DNA from: Hennigella sp049177155
GTDB lineage: Bacteria > Bacillota_I > Bacilli_A > Mycoplasmatales > Mycoplasmoidaceae
Direction of reading: 5' to 3'
DNA: 64,000 nt
Assembly (NCBI GenBank): GCA_049177155.1
Contig: CP185407.1
Span: 434,001-498,000 of the forward strand
Positions within the stretch are counted from its first letter, which is position 1. Every line of letters starts with the position of its first letter. A model generated the notes under the pieces. The model ran no database searches. It saw nothing but the letters and a program-made list of their open reading frames with translations, and was not told where the DNA came from. Both the position numbers and the translations under genes were made by a program. Positions 9,399-23,783 of the stretch are shown one piece after another.

Positions 9399-10133
9399 AT
9401 GTCTTTTCTAAATAGCACACCACATATCTCAGCTCATAAGGGACAAATCGCTAAAAGAGTATTAATGCCTGGCGATCCAAAACGAGCAGAATGAATTGCT
9501 AAGAACTTTCTTAAAAATCCTAAACTAGTTAACGATATTAGAGGAATGCTAACTTTTACTGGAACATATAATGGTGTTCCTGTTACTGTTATGTCCCATG
9601 GAATGGGAATTCCATCTATTTGTATCTATGCTCATGAACTATATAGTTTCTATGGAGCTAAAGTAATTTATAGAATTGGTAGCTGTGGCGTTGATTCTAC
9701 AGCACACCTTGGTGTAGGTGATGTTGTGCTTGCTACATCATGCTGATCAGACATGCCTATTGAACACTGAACAAAGATTAAACCTGATGCACCTAATTTG
9801 TTCTATCCTACTCCTTCTTGCAATAAACTAATTAAAAAGACAGCAAAGGAATTAGGCATTGTTGTATTTGAAAAACCTGCTTTCTCAGGTTCATTCTTCT
9901 ACAACAGATCTACTTTTGAACAAACAAGAGCATTAACTAAATCTTGTGTATCTGAAATGGAAGGTTTTGGTTTGTTCTTAGAAGCTAAGTGCCACAAGAC
10001 AAAAGCAGCATGCTTATTAACTGTTAGTGATAATATGGAAACAGGTGAAGCATTATCTGCTTTAGCTAGAGCCACAACATTTAAAGATATGGCTGAACTA
10101 GCTCTTGAATCAATCACGAGAGAAAAGATTTAA
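9399..10133 (+). CDS. deoD: Purine-nucleoside phosphorylase (DeoD type)
   Basis: A 244-residue trimeric-type PNP that splits purine (deoxy)nucleosides with phosphate to a base and (deoxy)ribose-1-phosphate. Motifs seen are VLMPGDPKRAEWIA (phosphate site), YRIGSCG, the EMEGFGL stretch that corresponds to the usual EMEA substrate-binding segment, and LTVSDN with the purine-contacting Asp. RBS AGGAGA directly follows the lipid-kinase stop, 9 bases before the ATG. deoC follows after 2 bases and the phosphosugar mutase after that, forming a complete deoxynucleoside salvage route. Confidence 0.94.
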
Positions 10134-10135
10134 TT

Positions 10136-10786
10136 ATGGAATTAAACAAATATATTGATCACACATTATTAAGAGCTGACGCAACAGAAGACGAAATTAA
10201 AAAGTTGTGTTTAGAAGCTAAGCAATATAACTTTGCTTCTGTTTGTGTTAACCCTTATTATGTGCCTTTATGTGCAACAACACTACAAGGTAGTGATGTA
10301 AAAGTTTGCACAGTTATTGGTTTTCCTTTAGGACAAATGACAACCAAAGCTAAATGTGATGAAACCACTGATGCTATTATGAAGGGTGCAAAAGAAATTG
10401 ATATGGTTTTAAACATTGCAGCCCTAAAACAAGAAAAACTTGATTTTGTTACAGATGAAATAAAACAAATTGCTGCTATATGTCATAGCCACAATGCAAT
10501 ATTAAAAGTAATCATTGAAACATGTTTATTAAATGAACACAACAAGATTGATGCTTGTCAATGTGTTTCTAATGGTGGTGCAGACTTCATTAAAACGTCT
10601 ACTGGTTTTTCAACAGGTGGAGCTACTGTTGCTGATGTAGCTTTAATGAAAAAATATGTTGACCCAAAGGTTAAGATCAAAGCTGCAGGTGGTATTAGAA
10701 ATAAAGCTGATGCTTTAGCAATGATTGAAGCTGGAGCAGAAAGATTAGGGACAAGTAAAGGCATAATGCTAGTAACAGATAAATAG
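10136..10786 (+). CDS. deoC: Deoxyribose-phosphate aldolase
   Basis: A 216-residue class I aldolase that cleaves 2-deoxyribose-5-phosphate to acetaldehyde and glyceraldehyde-3-phosphate. It has the IDHTLL start, CTVIGFPLGQ, KEIDMVLNI, the LKVIIETC strand with a conserved Lys, the FIKTSTGF Schiff-base lysine motif and KAAGGIR. Length is usual for the family. The start lies 2 bases after the deoD stop. The product feeds glycolysis, consistent with tpiA and gpmI downstream in the same operon. Confidence 0.96.
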   Translation: MELNKYIDHTLLRADATEDEIKKLCLEAKQYNFASVCVNPYYVPLCATTLQGSDVKVCTVIGFPLGQMTTKAKCDETTDAIMKGAKEIDMVLNIAALKQEKLDFVTDEIKQIAAICHSHNAILKVIIETCLLNEHNKIDACQCVSNGGADFIKTSTGFSTGGATVADVALMKKYVDPKVKIKAAGGIRNKADALAMIEAGAERLGTSKGIMLVTDK

Positions 10787-10795
10787 GAGAGAATT

Positions 10796-12487
10796 ATGAA
10801 AACAATTGATGCAACTAAAGTTAAATCATGATTAACAAGCAAAGCTGTTAGTCCTGAATTAAAAGCAACTATTAAGAAAATGAGCACTGAACACTTAAAA
10901 CAAGCATTCAGTAAACAACCACTTGAATTTGGTACAGCAGGTATTAGAGGGAAAATGGGTCCTGGTACTCACCAACTAAATGAATTTGTTTATCAACAAA
11001 TGACAATTGGTTTCTGCAAATACTTATTACAAGTAAGTAAGAAAGCCCATCCGAAAATTATTATTGGTCATGACAATAGAATCCATTCTGCTGAATTTGC
11101 CTTAGCGTGTGCTAAAGCAGCAAATGAAATGGGAGTAGATGTTGCATTAATTGAAAACAATGAATTAATTCCTACACCAATCCTTTCCTATGCTATTAGA
11201 GCACATGAACTAGATGGTGGCATCAATGTCACTGCAAGCCATAATCCAAAAGAAGATAATGGCTTTAAAGCTTACAACAAAGTTGGAGCGCAAATTCTTC
11301 CTGATGAAGCAAAGATCATTATTAAGAATATGCCTCATAGCAAAGATATTTTAAATCTTGCCAAATATTACAAAGCAAAGAATAAAGGTGCTATCTCTTA
11401 TCTAAAGTACAACACTTTAGTTAATCATTTCTTTGACGAAGTAATTAAGAAAACCAACATTGATAAAACGTTCTTATTACCTCGTGCCCCAATAAAGAAT
11501 ATTCCAATTGTCTTCACAGGATTCCATGGAACAACAACAGAACTTGTTCCAACTTTCTTAAGAAAATTAGGTTTTAAGAAAGTATATGTTTATCCATATC
11601 ATGCTAACATTTCTGGAGAATTTGAAGATTGTCCAATTTCTAATCCAGAAAATCCAAAAGCATTTGATGATGTGTTAAGATATGCTATCAAAGTTAAAGC
11701 AACTATTGTTATTGGTTGTGATCCAGACGGTGATAGAATGGCAATTGGTTTTAAGAAAACCAACCGTTGAAGATTCTTGAATGGAAATGAAATGGGAGTT
11801 ATCTTTGCTCACTACATTTTAAATAGAAAACAATTTACTGATAAAACACCTCTTATTATTACTACTCATGTATCAACATCATATATTGATCGTGTAGCAA
11901 AGAGATATCATGCTGAAGTTAAAAGAACTAAAACAGGTTTCAAATGAATGTCTAATATGATTGACAACTTGCCAAGCAAGTATCAATTCATTTTAGGATT
12001 TGAAGAAGCAATTGGTTCTTTAACACATACAGTATGTCGTGATAAAGATGCTTTTGGAGCAATCTTATTAGCTCTTGAAATCTATGATCAAGGAAACGCT
12101 TACTTCCCAGATCTACATGACTATCTATGTGATCGACTATATGATATCTATGGTCCAACACATACTCAAACAATTAGTTACACACTAAAAGGTCCTAACT
12201 GAAAAGCAGAAGCAAACAAATTAATGAATCGTGCAAGACACTATAAAGAAAGAAAATTGTTTGACTATGAAATCAAAAAGATTTGATTTGAAAAAGAATC
12301 TGACTGTGTAGTTTGAACATTAAATAAAGATTCATGAATTAAATTCAGACTTTCAGGAACTGAACCTAAATTCAAAGTTTATATTAACTTCCACAACCAA
12401 ATGGCTGGTCAATTAAAGGCAGCTGCTACTGTAAACATTTCTAGAATTGAAAAGATTATTTTAAAGGACATTAGTTACACTAAATAA
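10796..12487 (+). CDS. Phospho-sugar mutase (phosphopentomutase/phosphoglucomutase-like)
   Basis: A 563-residue alpha-D-phosphohexomutase-superfamily enzyme. It contains FGTAGIRGKMGPG near the N-terminus, the phosphoserine loop TASHNPKEDNGFK, the metal-binding GCDPDGDRMAIG and a C-terminal RLSGTEPKFKVY sugar-phosphate-binding loop. A GGAGAG RBS precedes the ATG at 10796. TGA codons at Trp positions break it under the standard code. In mollicutes members of this family sit with deo genes and are usually annotated ManB or PgcA; placed right after deoD and deoC, the most likely job is deoxyribose-1-phosphate to deoxyribose-5-phosphate, perhaps also glucose-1-phosphate for galU. Confidence 0.92.
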
Positions 12488-13248
12488 TGAAAAAGTATAT
12501 TTTTGGTAATTGAAAATTAAATAAGAATCAAGCAGAAGTTTCTACCTTCTTTGCTACTTTTAACAAACAACAAGTTAAAAGTGATTATTTAGTTTATGGA
12601 GTTGCACCAACATTTCTTGGTTTACAATTAGCTAACTATTTAAAACAAGGACAAACTAATATTGTCGCTCAAGATGTTTGTGAATATGAACATGGTAGCT
12701 TTACAGGCCAAATTAGTGTTAGACAATTAAATGATCTAAACATTAACTATGTAATAGTTGGTCATAGTGAAGCAAGAAAGTATTTAGGTTGCACTGATCA
12801 AATAGTTAATAAGAAAGTAGCTATTTGTTTAGCTAATGATATTACACCAATTATTTGCATTGGCGAATCATTAAAAGAATACAAAGCTAAACAAACTAAG
12901 AAAGTATTAGCTAAACAACTTAAAACAATCTTTAAAGGTATAAGTGTAAGTGAAGCAAAGAAATGTATTATTGCTTATGAACCTTTATGAGCAATTGGTT
13001 CTGGTAAGACTCCGTCTTTATCAGAAATCAATGGTTTATGTACTTATCTAAAACAAGTACTTAAAACTTTATATAAACAAACTATGAACACGCCAATCTT
13101 ATATGGTGGTTCTGTTAACAATGACAATGCCATTGAAATTGCTACGCAACTATCAGTAGATGGATTATTAATTGGAGGAGCAAGTTTAGATGCAAACAAA
13201 TTTGCTACTATCTTGCAACATCTTAATTTATGATTAACAAGAAAATAG
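12487..13248 (+). CDS. tpiA: Triosephosphate isomerase
   Basis: A 253-residue TIM interconverting dihydroxyacetone phosphate and glyceraldehyde-3-phosphate. It begins MKKYIFGNWKLNK with the catalytic Lys, has the catalytic His in VIVGHSEARK, the catalytic Glu in IAYEPLWAIGSGKTPS (the WAIGTG loop 6 reads WAIGSG), and LYGGSVN and LIGGASL near the end. It starts in a TAATG overlap with the mutase stop and overlaps gpmI by 19 bases, pointing to translational coupling. Confidence 0.96.
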
Positions 13249-14717
13249 GATTAATAATTTTAGATGGAATAGGAATGGCTCCAGCTTCTGCAGCTAATGC
13301 ATTTAGCAGAGCTAAGCATCCTACTATTGATAATTTATTAAAAGAATATCCAAATTGTTTATTACAAGCTAGTGGACCTGCAGTAGGTTTGCCAGAAGGG
13401 CAACCCGGTAATAGTGAAATAGGACATTTAAATATTGGTTCAGGTAGAACAGTTAAATCTGAACTTGTTCGTATTAATGAAGATGTTGACCATAATCAAT
13501 TGGTTTACAATCCTAATTTACATAAAGCTATTTTATTAGCAAAAAAGAAGAATGTTAATCTTCATATTATTGGCTTAGCATCATTTGGTGGTGTACATAG
13601 CCACATTATCCATATGTTAAGAATCTTAACACACTGTGGTAACAGTAATGTTAGGACGGTAGCACATGTTATTAGTGATGGCAGAGACTGTCAAATTGGT
13701 AGCATTGCATATGATATTGATGAAATCATGCAAGTTGTTGATCAATATCCTAATGTGAAAATTGGAACTGTTGGTGGTCGATACTATGCAATGGATAGAG
13801 ATCAAAACTGAGACCGTACTAAAAAAGCTATAGATGCGATGATGCATGTTGGTCCTAGCTTTGATAATCCAAAGGATTACTTAGCTGACGACTTTGCTAT
13901 TAATGGTCATACTGATGAATTTGTTCTTCCTGCTTTTAACAAGAATGAACCAGATACTAAATTACAAGAAGGTGATGTAGTCTTCTTTATTAACTTTAGA
14001 CAAGATAGGGCTAGACAACTATGTCACATGTTTAAACGCTCTCCTATATATAAGGAAGAATCACCACTTTGAAAATTAAACCTAACATTAGTAACCATGG
14101 TGCAATATGATAACATTCCTGCAGATATTGTTATCTACCCTAAAGAAAAACTAACTAATACTTTAGGAAAGATATTAGTAGATAATGGTTTGAAGCAATT
14201 AAGAATTGCCGAAACAGAAAAGTATGCTCATGTTACTTTCTTCTTTGATGGTGGTATAGAACAATCATATAAAGGAGAAGATAAGATTTTAGTTCCTTCT
14301 CCTAAAGTCGCTACTTATGATTTACAACCAGAGATGTCAGCTAAACTAATAACTGAAAAGTTATTAGCTAATATGGATAAATACAATGTTGTCATTTGCA
14401 ACTATGCTAACTGTGATATGGTTGGTCATACTGGTAAAATGGATGCAACCATTAAAGCTATTGAAACAGTAGATACTTGTTTAGCACAAGTAGTTACTAA
14501 AGCAAAAGAAATGGGTATGACATTATTTATCACTTCTGATCATGGTAACTGTGATAAGATGATTGATAATGGCAAACCAGTCACTGCTCACACTACAGCT
14601 CCAGTCTTTCTAGTTTGTACTGACAAACAGGTTAAATTAAAAAATGGAGCTTTAAAAGATATTGCTCCATTAATTCTTAATTATTTAGAGATTGATATTC
14701 CTAAAGAAATGAAATAA
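13230..14717 (+). CDS. gpmI: 2,3-bisphosphoglycerate-independent phosphoglycerate mutase
   Basis: A 495-residue alkaline phosphatase-superfamily mutase converting 3-phosphoglycerate to 2-phosphoglycerate with bound Mn. It has LIILDGIGM (metal Asp), PGNSEIGHLNIGSGR with the catalytic Ser, VISDGRD, GGRYYAMDRD, INFRQDRARQ, CDMVGHTG and ITSDHGNCD. It is the last gene of the lipid kinase-deo-glycolysis operon and ends just before a strong terminator. Full length for the family. Confidence 0.96.
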
Positions 14718-14718
14718 A

Positions 14719-14744
14719 AAAAAATAGCCGATTGGCTATTTTTT
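14719..14744. terminator. Bidirectional terminator between gpmI and the lipoprotein operon
   Basis: Stem AAAATAGCC / GGCTATTTT with a GATT loop and A/T tracts on both sides, between converging genes. Confidence 0.9.
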
Positions 14745-14755
14745 ATTAATTTAAA

Positions 14756-16495
14756 CTATAATGATGAGTTAATATCTAAAACAACATCTAGCATTGTTGA
14801 CGGTTCAGAAAAGTCAAGTATAGGTTTACTTACATCTGCTCCATCAATCTTAACTGTAAATTGTAACCCAAATGGACTTTTTTTGCCTTCATATTGAATT
14901 GAAGTTGGAATAGTAAATCTTAAAGAATCTGTAAGATATGCATCAGCTTGTTCAAGAGCATCTGGATCATAAATTTGATATTTACTTATATTATGAACAG
15001 AAACTGGAAGTTTATAAGGCATCTTTGCAGCAACAATGGCTGATTCAGGTCTATTAGCACTTTCCATTTCAAAAGGTGAAAGACATCTTTGATTAATTGG
15101 GAAGGTCATATAGATTTTGGGTGTGTTTTCATCATCAGCTTTTAAATGGTAATGACGCGAAGAAGCATCGCCATCACTTGTGATTTCATAAATCTTTGCG
15201 CTTTCTTCTACTTGTGCTTCAGTAAGTTCAACCCATTTTCCAGCAGAATTTTTAACTACAGGTGTTTCCCATAACTCTATAGTAGAAGAAGGAAGAGGTG
15301 CATCTGCAGCGTCAGGCAATTGAAGATTAACCGTTGACAAGTAAGGTTTGTGAGTTGAATTTGGTCCTCATTCACCTTGAGCAGGTTGGCCACTTAAATC
15401 TTCCAAATAACCATTTTTAATTGCACCAAGTAAGTCTAAAGCAAGTGTATTATTATCTACATAATAACCGCCTTCTTGACCGCTTCCGGCTTTTGCAGAT
15501 ATGTAATGAGTAGCATTATCAAGTAAAATAGCATTAGCTACTAATGATTGTGGTTCCAAGTTCATTCAATCTTCTCAGCCTCTGCTTGGCGAATCATAAT
15601 TTTCTCAAGAATAATCTTTGTAGTTATTTCAGTATTGAAGTTTTCTAGCAGTATCAATAGTTGCAGAAATATTGCCTGTTCTTTCTTCAGCAGGAACATC
15701 AGAAGGTTCTCCATCTTCATATTCCTTAACTGTGTCAGATCAATTTGCTTTGAAACTAATACTTCATGGTTGTTGATTTAATTCATGGAAACGTTGACCA
15801 TCATTATCTTGGCAAGTTGTTATAAATCATCTTTGTGCAAAGAAGTCTTTATCACCAGTTGTAGTACCAAGGGTCTTGTCATTTCTAGCAGATAAATATG
15901 CAAAGAAAATTACATCTTTGTATTCAGTTTCACATGTGAAACTTATTGTATGTTTATCATAATCGTTTTCAACATCTTTTCCTTTTCCATAAGAAGTTGA
16001 AACTTCAGCTTTAACAACAACTTTCATTTTGAATGAAATAGTTGGAAGTTCCTTACGGTATTGTTCAGGTGTTGATGGTGCTGATATTTTAACTTTACCA
16101 AAAGTTGGGGTTGTCATTCCAAACTTTAGTTCTTTTAAATTACCATGGAAACGACGGTTTGCTGATGGTTGTGATGGATCTTCATCTCAAATATATTTGT
16201 GGTTTGATTTTTCAAAGAAGCTATCTCAGTTTTGAGAAACACCTCATTTCATATCTTCCATAAAATCATCTACATATTTAACAGCAAAATCCTTATAAAC
16301 TTTTGTTGCAATAGCGTTAGCATCATCGCCAGTTATATCAGTTCTAGTGCATTTTTCAAAATCAGGTTCATCCATGTATTTAATATCAGTTAAACTAACA
16401 CTACCTGGAGTACATGAAACTAATGATAAAGGAGTAACTACTGAAGCTAATCCAGCAGCTGTTATAATTGGAATAAATTTATTAGATAATTTCAT
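14756..16495 (-). CDS. Lipoprotein of unknown function (579 aa)
   Basis: A surface lipoprotein. The signal peptide has a Lys-containing start, a hydrophobic core and the lipobox LVSC with Cys at residue 28. The mature part is acidic and rich in aromatic residues and beta-prone stretches, with no domain I recognise. Many TGA codons are Trp; under the standard code it appears as four fragments, but all are in one frame. It follows the 285-residue lipoprotein gene by 14 bases, with an AGGAAA RBS, so the two form one operon ending at the shared terminator. Confidence 0.85.
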
Positions 16496-16509
16496 ATTAT
16501 TTTCCTTTC

Positions 16510-17367
16510 CTATTTGTAGTTAACATTGTACATATATCATGAATAGCATCAACTATCTTGAGTTAGTAATTGTTTTGCATCTTCCATGTCATCATCATCA
16601 AATGGAAGTTCATCTGCATAGTATTCATGTTCAATGCTTTGTGTATCAACTAATGTTATGTCTCCATAAGTAGAGCTTTCAATAACTTCTGTAGTTTTAC
16701 TAGTTGCTTCTACTTCAAGACCTCATAAATTTTTCTTATCTTTAAGATAATCATCATCAATTATCAACTTACTATCTGGTTGAACTGATCATAATTGTCA
16801 TGATGAGTTATAAGATAATGTATATGGTAAATTTGTAATAATCGTTTTACCACTCATTTCTTCAGTTTCTGTGAATGTACCTTGTTCATCTTGCATAGTT
16901 TCTATATATTTGTAAGAGTATTGGTATTCAAATGACATCTTAATTACAGTTTGATTCTTGAAAACCGTATCATCAAAAGCAAAATTTGTTAATTTGATTT
17001 TGTCATATTTCATAAGGCTCACCATTTTACCAAATTTAGCTTGATCTGCCTTAGCGTTTTTGCTAACTTTAGATGCTAAATTAAGAGCGTTAGATGCAAA
17101 TCAATAGAAGTCTTGAACAAATGTTGATTCACCATTGTTGGTTGAATCATTTAATTGCTCCAAATAAGCTTTTGTTGCTTCTTCTTCACTAAATTCAGCA
17201 TAACCTTCTTGTTCAATACCTTCAGGTACATAACGAACTTTAGCGTCAATTCAGTCACCACTACCGCCACCGCCAATGAAGAAGCTACAACCAGTTAATG
17301 CTAATGCTGTAGCACCAACACCAGAACAAGCGCCAATGATTGGTAACAATTTTCTTTTTAATTTCAT
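16510..17367 (-). CDS. Lipoprotein of unknown function (285 aa)
   Basis: The N-terminus MKLKRKLLPIIG is followed by a hydrophobic core and lipobox LTGC with Cys at residue 27, then a Gly-rich linker. The same MKLKxKLLPI start and Gly linker are seen in the lipoprotein at 58552, suggesting a small paralogous set. The mature domain is Lys/Glu/Tyr-rich with no recognised motif. The RBS AAGGAGT lies 7 bases before the ATG. First gene of the minus-strand lipoprotein operon, transcribed away from the rRNA operon. Confidence 0.85.
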
Positions 17368-17409
17368 ATTTACTCCTTAATGTGAAATATAAATTTATAT
17401 TGTAAATAT

Positions 17410-17415
17410 ATTATA
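17410..17415 (-). promoter_or_regulatory. -10 box of the lipoprotein operon
   Basis: TATAAT on the minus strand, 42 bases before the ATG at 17367, giving a leader with a clear AAGGAGT RBS. Confidence 0.5.
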
Positions 17416-17673
17416 TATATAAAACAAAGCAACAATAAAATAATTTTAATTTTTCGTGTTTTTTTGATTTTTTTAATCAAAATTCACGGCAATTTTTTAT
17501 TCAAAGTTTTACAGCAATTTTTAATTCAAAAAATAACCCAAATTTTGCCATTTTTTATGAATTTTCCATAAACTTCGATTTTTAAAAATTTTTTACAATT
17601 TAATATAAAAATTTATTGATAAATTTTTATATTAGAAAAGTTTTTTACAAATTTTTTTAATTTTTTGTGTTTT
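17416..17673. other. AT-rich spacer between lipoprotein operon and rRNA promoter
   Basis: About 260 bases of A/T-rich DNA with repeated T tracts, without a coding frame of note. Phased A/T tracts upstream of an rRNA promoter may act as an UP-element or curved region, which is an inference from composition. Confidence 0.4.
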
Positions 17674-17702
17674 TTGGCAAAACTCCTATATACTTATATA
17701 AC
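17674..17702 (+). promoter_or_regulatory. rRNA operon promoter
   Basis: A -35 box TTGGCA (17674-17679), a 17-base spacer and a -10 box TATAAC (17697-17702). It is the best two-box promoter in the window and lies about 80 bases before the 16S start. A GC-rich hairpin (AGGGG / CCCCT, 17714-17729) follows in the leader. Confidence 0.75.
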
Positions 17703-17761
17703 CACGTTTACTGAGGGGTTTTGGCCCCTATATGTAATATACGTTGGTAGCAAGATCTTTG

Positions 17762-17779
17762 AAAACTAAATAGAATCCG
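17762..17779 (+). other. 5' arm of the pre-16S processing stem
   Basis: This 18-base segment is perfectly complementary to 19395-19412 downstream of the 16S gene. The pair would close a long-range stem around pre-16S RNA, the usual RNase III target. Confidence 0.85.
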
Positions 17780-17783
17780 TCAA

Positions 17784-19284
<1,501 letters not shown>

Positions 19285-19394
19285 TATGGAGTAAAAATAT
19301 TAACTTGTTTTTACAAGTGTACACATTAAATCCTTATTATCTTCGTAATTACGTAGGACATTATTTGTAATTACACTCACAAATTTAATAAGGT

Positions 19395-19412
19395 CGGATT
19401 CTATTTAGTTTT
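19395..19412 (+). other. 3' arm of the pre-16S processing stem
   Basis: Perfect reverse complement of 17762-17779. The 16S-23S spacer (19285-19524) contains no recognisable tRNA. Confidence 0.85.
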
Positions 19413-19448
19413 GGAAGAACTTGCGTCTTCCAGGAATGTTCTTTGAAA

Positions 19449-19493
19449 GTTTTATAAAATCAACAATCTTTCTAGTCCAAATATTTTTTGATC
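19449..19493 (+). other. 5' arm of the pre-23S processing stem
   Basis: Starts GTTTTATAAAA and ends TTTTTTGATC; pairs imperfectly over about 40 bases with 22444-22482 downstream of 23S (GATCAAAAAT ... TTTTATAAAAC). Confidence 0.75.
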
Positions 19494-19524
19494 ACAATGA
19501 ATATAGGATTAGTCAATTCTAACT

Positions 19525-22421
<2,897 letters not shown>

Positions 22422-22443
22422 GAAAGGACTAATCCTATAAATT

Positions 22444-22482
22444 AGATCAAAAATAACTAGAATATTGTTGGTTTTATAAAAC
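22444..22482 (+). other. 3' arm of the pre-23S processing stem
   Basis: Partner of 19449-19493; ends GGTTTTATAAAAC. Confidence 0.75.
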
Positions 22483-22503
22483 TTGCAAAGACATTTCAAA
22501 TGT

Positions 22504-22612
22504 TTTGCAGCGTTAATATTGTCGGGGAAATACCTGTTCCCATCCCGAACACAGAAGTCAAGCCCGATGAAGTCGAATGTACCCGCTGGGGAGAATAGAA
22601 AGACGTTGCTTT
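22504..22612 (+). rRNA. rrf: 5S ribosomal RNA
   Basis: About 109 bases with the conserved CCCATCCCGAACACAGAAGT core. Stem I forms between GCAGCG (22507-22512) and CGTTGC (22604-22609). Third gene of the operon, about 80 bases after 23S and directly followed by a terminator. Confidence 0.93.
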
Positions 22613-22617
22613 AATGG

Positions 22618-22647
22618 AAAAACTAGGGGGAAACTCCTAGTTTTTTC
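22618..22647 (+). terminator. Terminator of the rRNA operon (copy 1)
   Basis: Stem AAAAACTAGG / CCTAGTTTTT with a T run. Near-identical copies occur at 23370 and 23723. Confidence 0.92.
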
Positions 22648-22650
22648 TTT

Positions 22651-22656
22651 TATAAT
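22651..22656 (+). promoter_or_regulatory. -10 box of the acetyltransferase gene
   Basis: TATAAT immediately after the terminator T run and only 6 bases before the ATG at 22663, so the mRNA is probably leaderless. Confidence 0.6.
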
Positions 22657-22662
22657 TTAGAT

Positions 22663-23274
22663 ATGGAAAATCCAAATATTAAATATCCTTTAAAAGGAAG
22701 AAAATTAACTTATATTAAACCAACAATTAAAAATAAGAAAAAAATAATTGTTGGTGATTATAGTTATTATGATGGTCCTAACTTTGAAAAACAAGTTACT
22801 CATTGTTATCCTTGATATAAAGAAAAACTTATTATTGGTAAGTTTTGTGCAATAGCCCAAGGTGTTGAGTTTATGATGAATGGTGCTAACCATTGCATGA
22901 ATGGTGCTTCAACTTATCCATTCTATATATTTAAAGGTTGAGATCATAAACCATGACCACAACAAAAATTAACAATAAAAGGTGATACTGTTATTGGCAA
23001 TGACGTATGAATTGGCCAAAAAGCAGTAATCTTACCTGGAGTTAAAATTGGTGATGGTGCAATTATTGGTGCCTATACCATAGTTGGTAGCGATATACCA
23101 CCATATTCCATAGCAGTAGGCAATCCTGCTAGAGTGGTTAAAAAAAGATTTAGTCAAAAAGTAATTAATCATTTATTAAAAGTAAAATGATGGAATTGAC
23201 CAATAAAGAAAATTAAGAATAAACTCGATGTCATTACAAATGGCAAGGAAAAAGATATATTAAAACTAAAATAG
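22663..23274 (+). CDS. Xenobiotic (Vat/CatB-type) O-acetyltransferase
   Basis: A 203-residue left-handed beta-helix acetyltransferase. The segments VGDYSYYDGPNFEKQV, LIIGKFCAIAQGVEFMMNGANH (hexapeptide repeats; the motif contains the catalytic His) and IGNDVWIGQKAVILPGVKIGDGAIIGA match the xenobiotic acetyltransferase subgroup that includes streptogramin A (Vat) and chloramphenicol (CatB) acetyltransferases. These transfer acetyl from acetyl-CoA to a drug hydroxyl. Whether it confers resistance here cannot be read from sequence; relatives with other substrates exist. It sits between the 5S gene and a truncated 5S copy, which points to acquisition or rearrangement at the rRNA operon end. Confidence 0.9.
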
Positions 23275-23275
23275 T

Positions 23276-23364
23276 GGGAAAATACTGTTTCCCATCCCGA
23301 ACACAGAAGTCAAGCCCGATGAAGTCGAATGTACCAGCTGGGGAGAATAGAAAGACGTTGCTTT
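23276..23364 (+). pseudogene. Truncated second 5S rRNA copy
   Basis: From about 23289 this repeats the real 5S sequence with only a scattered mismatch (for example C to A in the GTACCxGCTGG stretch), through the CGTTGC 3' strand and into the terminator. The first 20 or so bases, including the 5' strand of stem I, are missing and the join region (TGGGAAAATACTG) is rearranged. It starts 2 bases after the acetyltransferase stop. Without stem I it should not fold as 5S rRNA. Confidence 0.88.
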
Positions 23365-23369
23365 AATGG

Positions 23370-23400
23370 AAAAACTAGGGGGGAACTCCTAGTTTTTTCT
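23370..23400 (+). terminator. Duplicated terminator (copy 2)
   Basis: Same stem as the rRNA terminator (ACTAGG / CCTAGT) with one base changed in the loop; part of the duplicated 5S-terminator block. Confidence 0.9.
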
Positions 23401-23442
23401 TTTATTAATAACATTTATTCAATGCTCTAATCTACAAGTATT

Positions 23443-23448
23443 TATAAT
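23443..23448 (+). promoter_or_regulatory. -10 box of the 79-residue membrane protein gene
   Basis: TATAAT 23 bases before the ATG, followed by the RBS TAGGAGA. Confidence 0.55.
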
Positions 23449-23471
23449 ATAAAAATAGGAGACAAAAAATA

Positions 23472-23711
23472 ATGGAAAATAATGATAAATCATTAAAACG
23501 AAGAAGAACTAGTCATCTTATATATGCTATTTCTATTATGGCTGCTGGTATAGGAATGCTTATTTCAGGACTAATGAATTGATTTAAACAAGAAATGATC
23601 GAAGTCCCAACTTTAGATATTGTTTTAATTTGTATGGGTAGTTCATTCCTACTAATAGGAACGATCTGGCTTATAACACAACTTAGAAAAAGAAAAGAAG
23701 CACAAAATTAA
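23472..23711 (+). CDS. Small two-span membrane protein
   Basis: A 79-residue protein with a basic N-terminus (KRRRTS), two hydrophobic segments (about residues 15-36 and 48-68), and a charged tail. TAGGAGA is the RBS. One TGA is Trp. The family is not recognised. It lies alone between two copies of the same terminator in the accessory zone after the rRNA operon, so it is its own transcription unit. Confidence 0.7.
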
Positions 23712-23722
23712 AACTTATTAAG

Positions 23723-23755
23723 AAAAACTAGGAGAAACTCCTAGTTTTTTCTTTT
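23723..23755 (+). terminator. Duplicated terminator (copy 3)
   Basis: Stem ACTAGGAG / CTCCTAGT with a 3-base loop and TTTTTTCTTTT tail, the third version of the rRNA terminator in 1.1 kb. Confidence 0.9.
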
Positions 23756-23758
23756 ATA

Positions 23759-23764
23759 TATAAT
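23759..23764 (+). promoter_or_regulatory. -10 box of the GxGYxYP lipoprotein gene
   Basis: TATAAT just after terminator copy 3 and 19 bases before the ATG, with GAGG as RBS. Confidence 0.55.
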
Positions 23765-23783
23765 AAAAGAAGAGGCAGATACT

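Noticed and set aside
19285..19524. tRNA genes in the 16S-23S spacer.
   Set aside because: No cloverleaf, TTCRANNC loop or CCA-adjacent acceptor stem could be found; the spacer holds the processing stems only.
23276..23364. A second functional 5S rRNA gene.
   Set aside because: The 5' end including one strand of stem I is missing, so the RNA cannot form the 5S fold.
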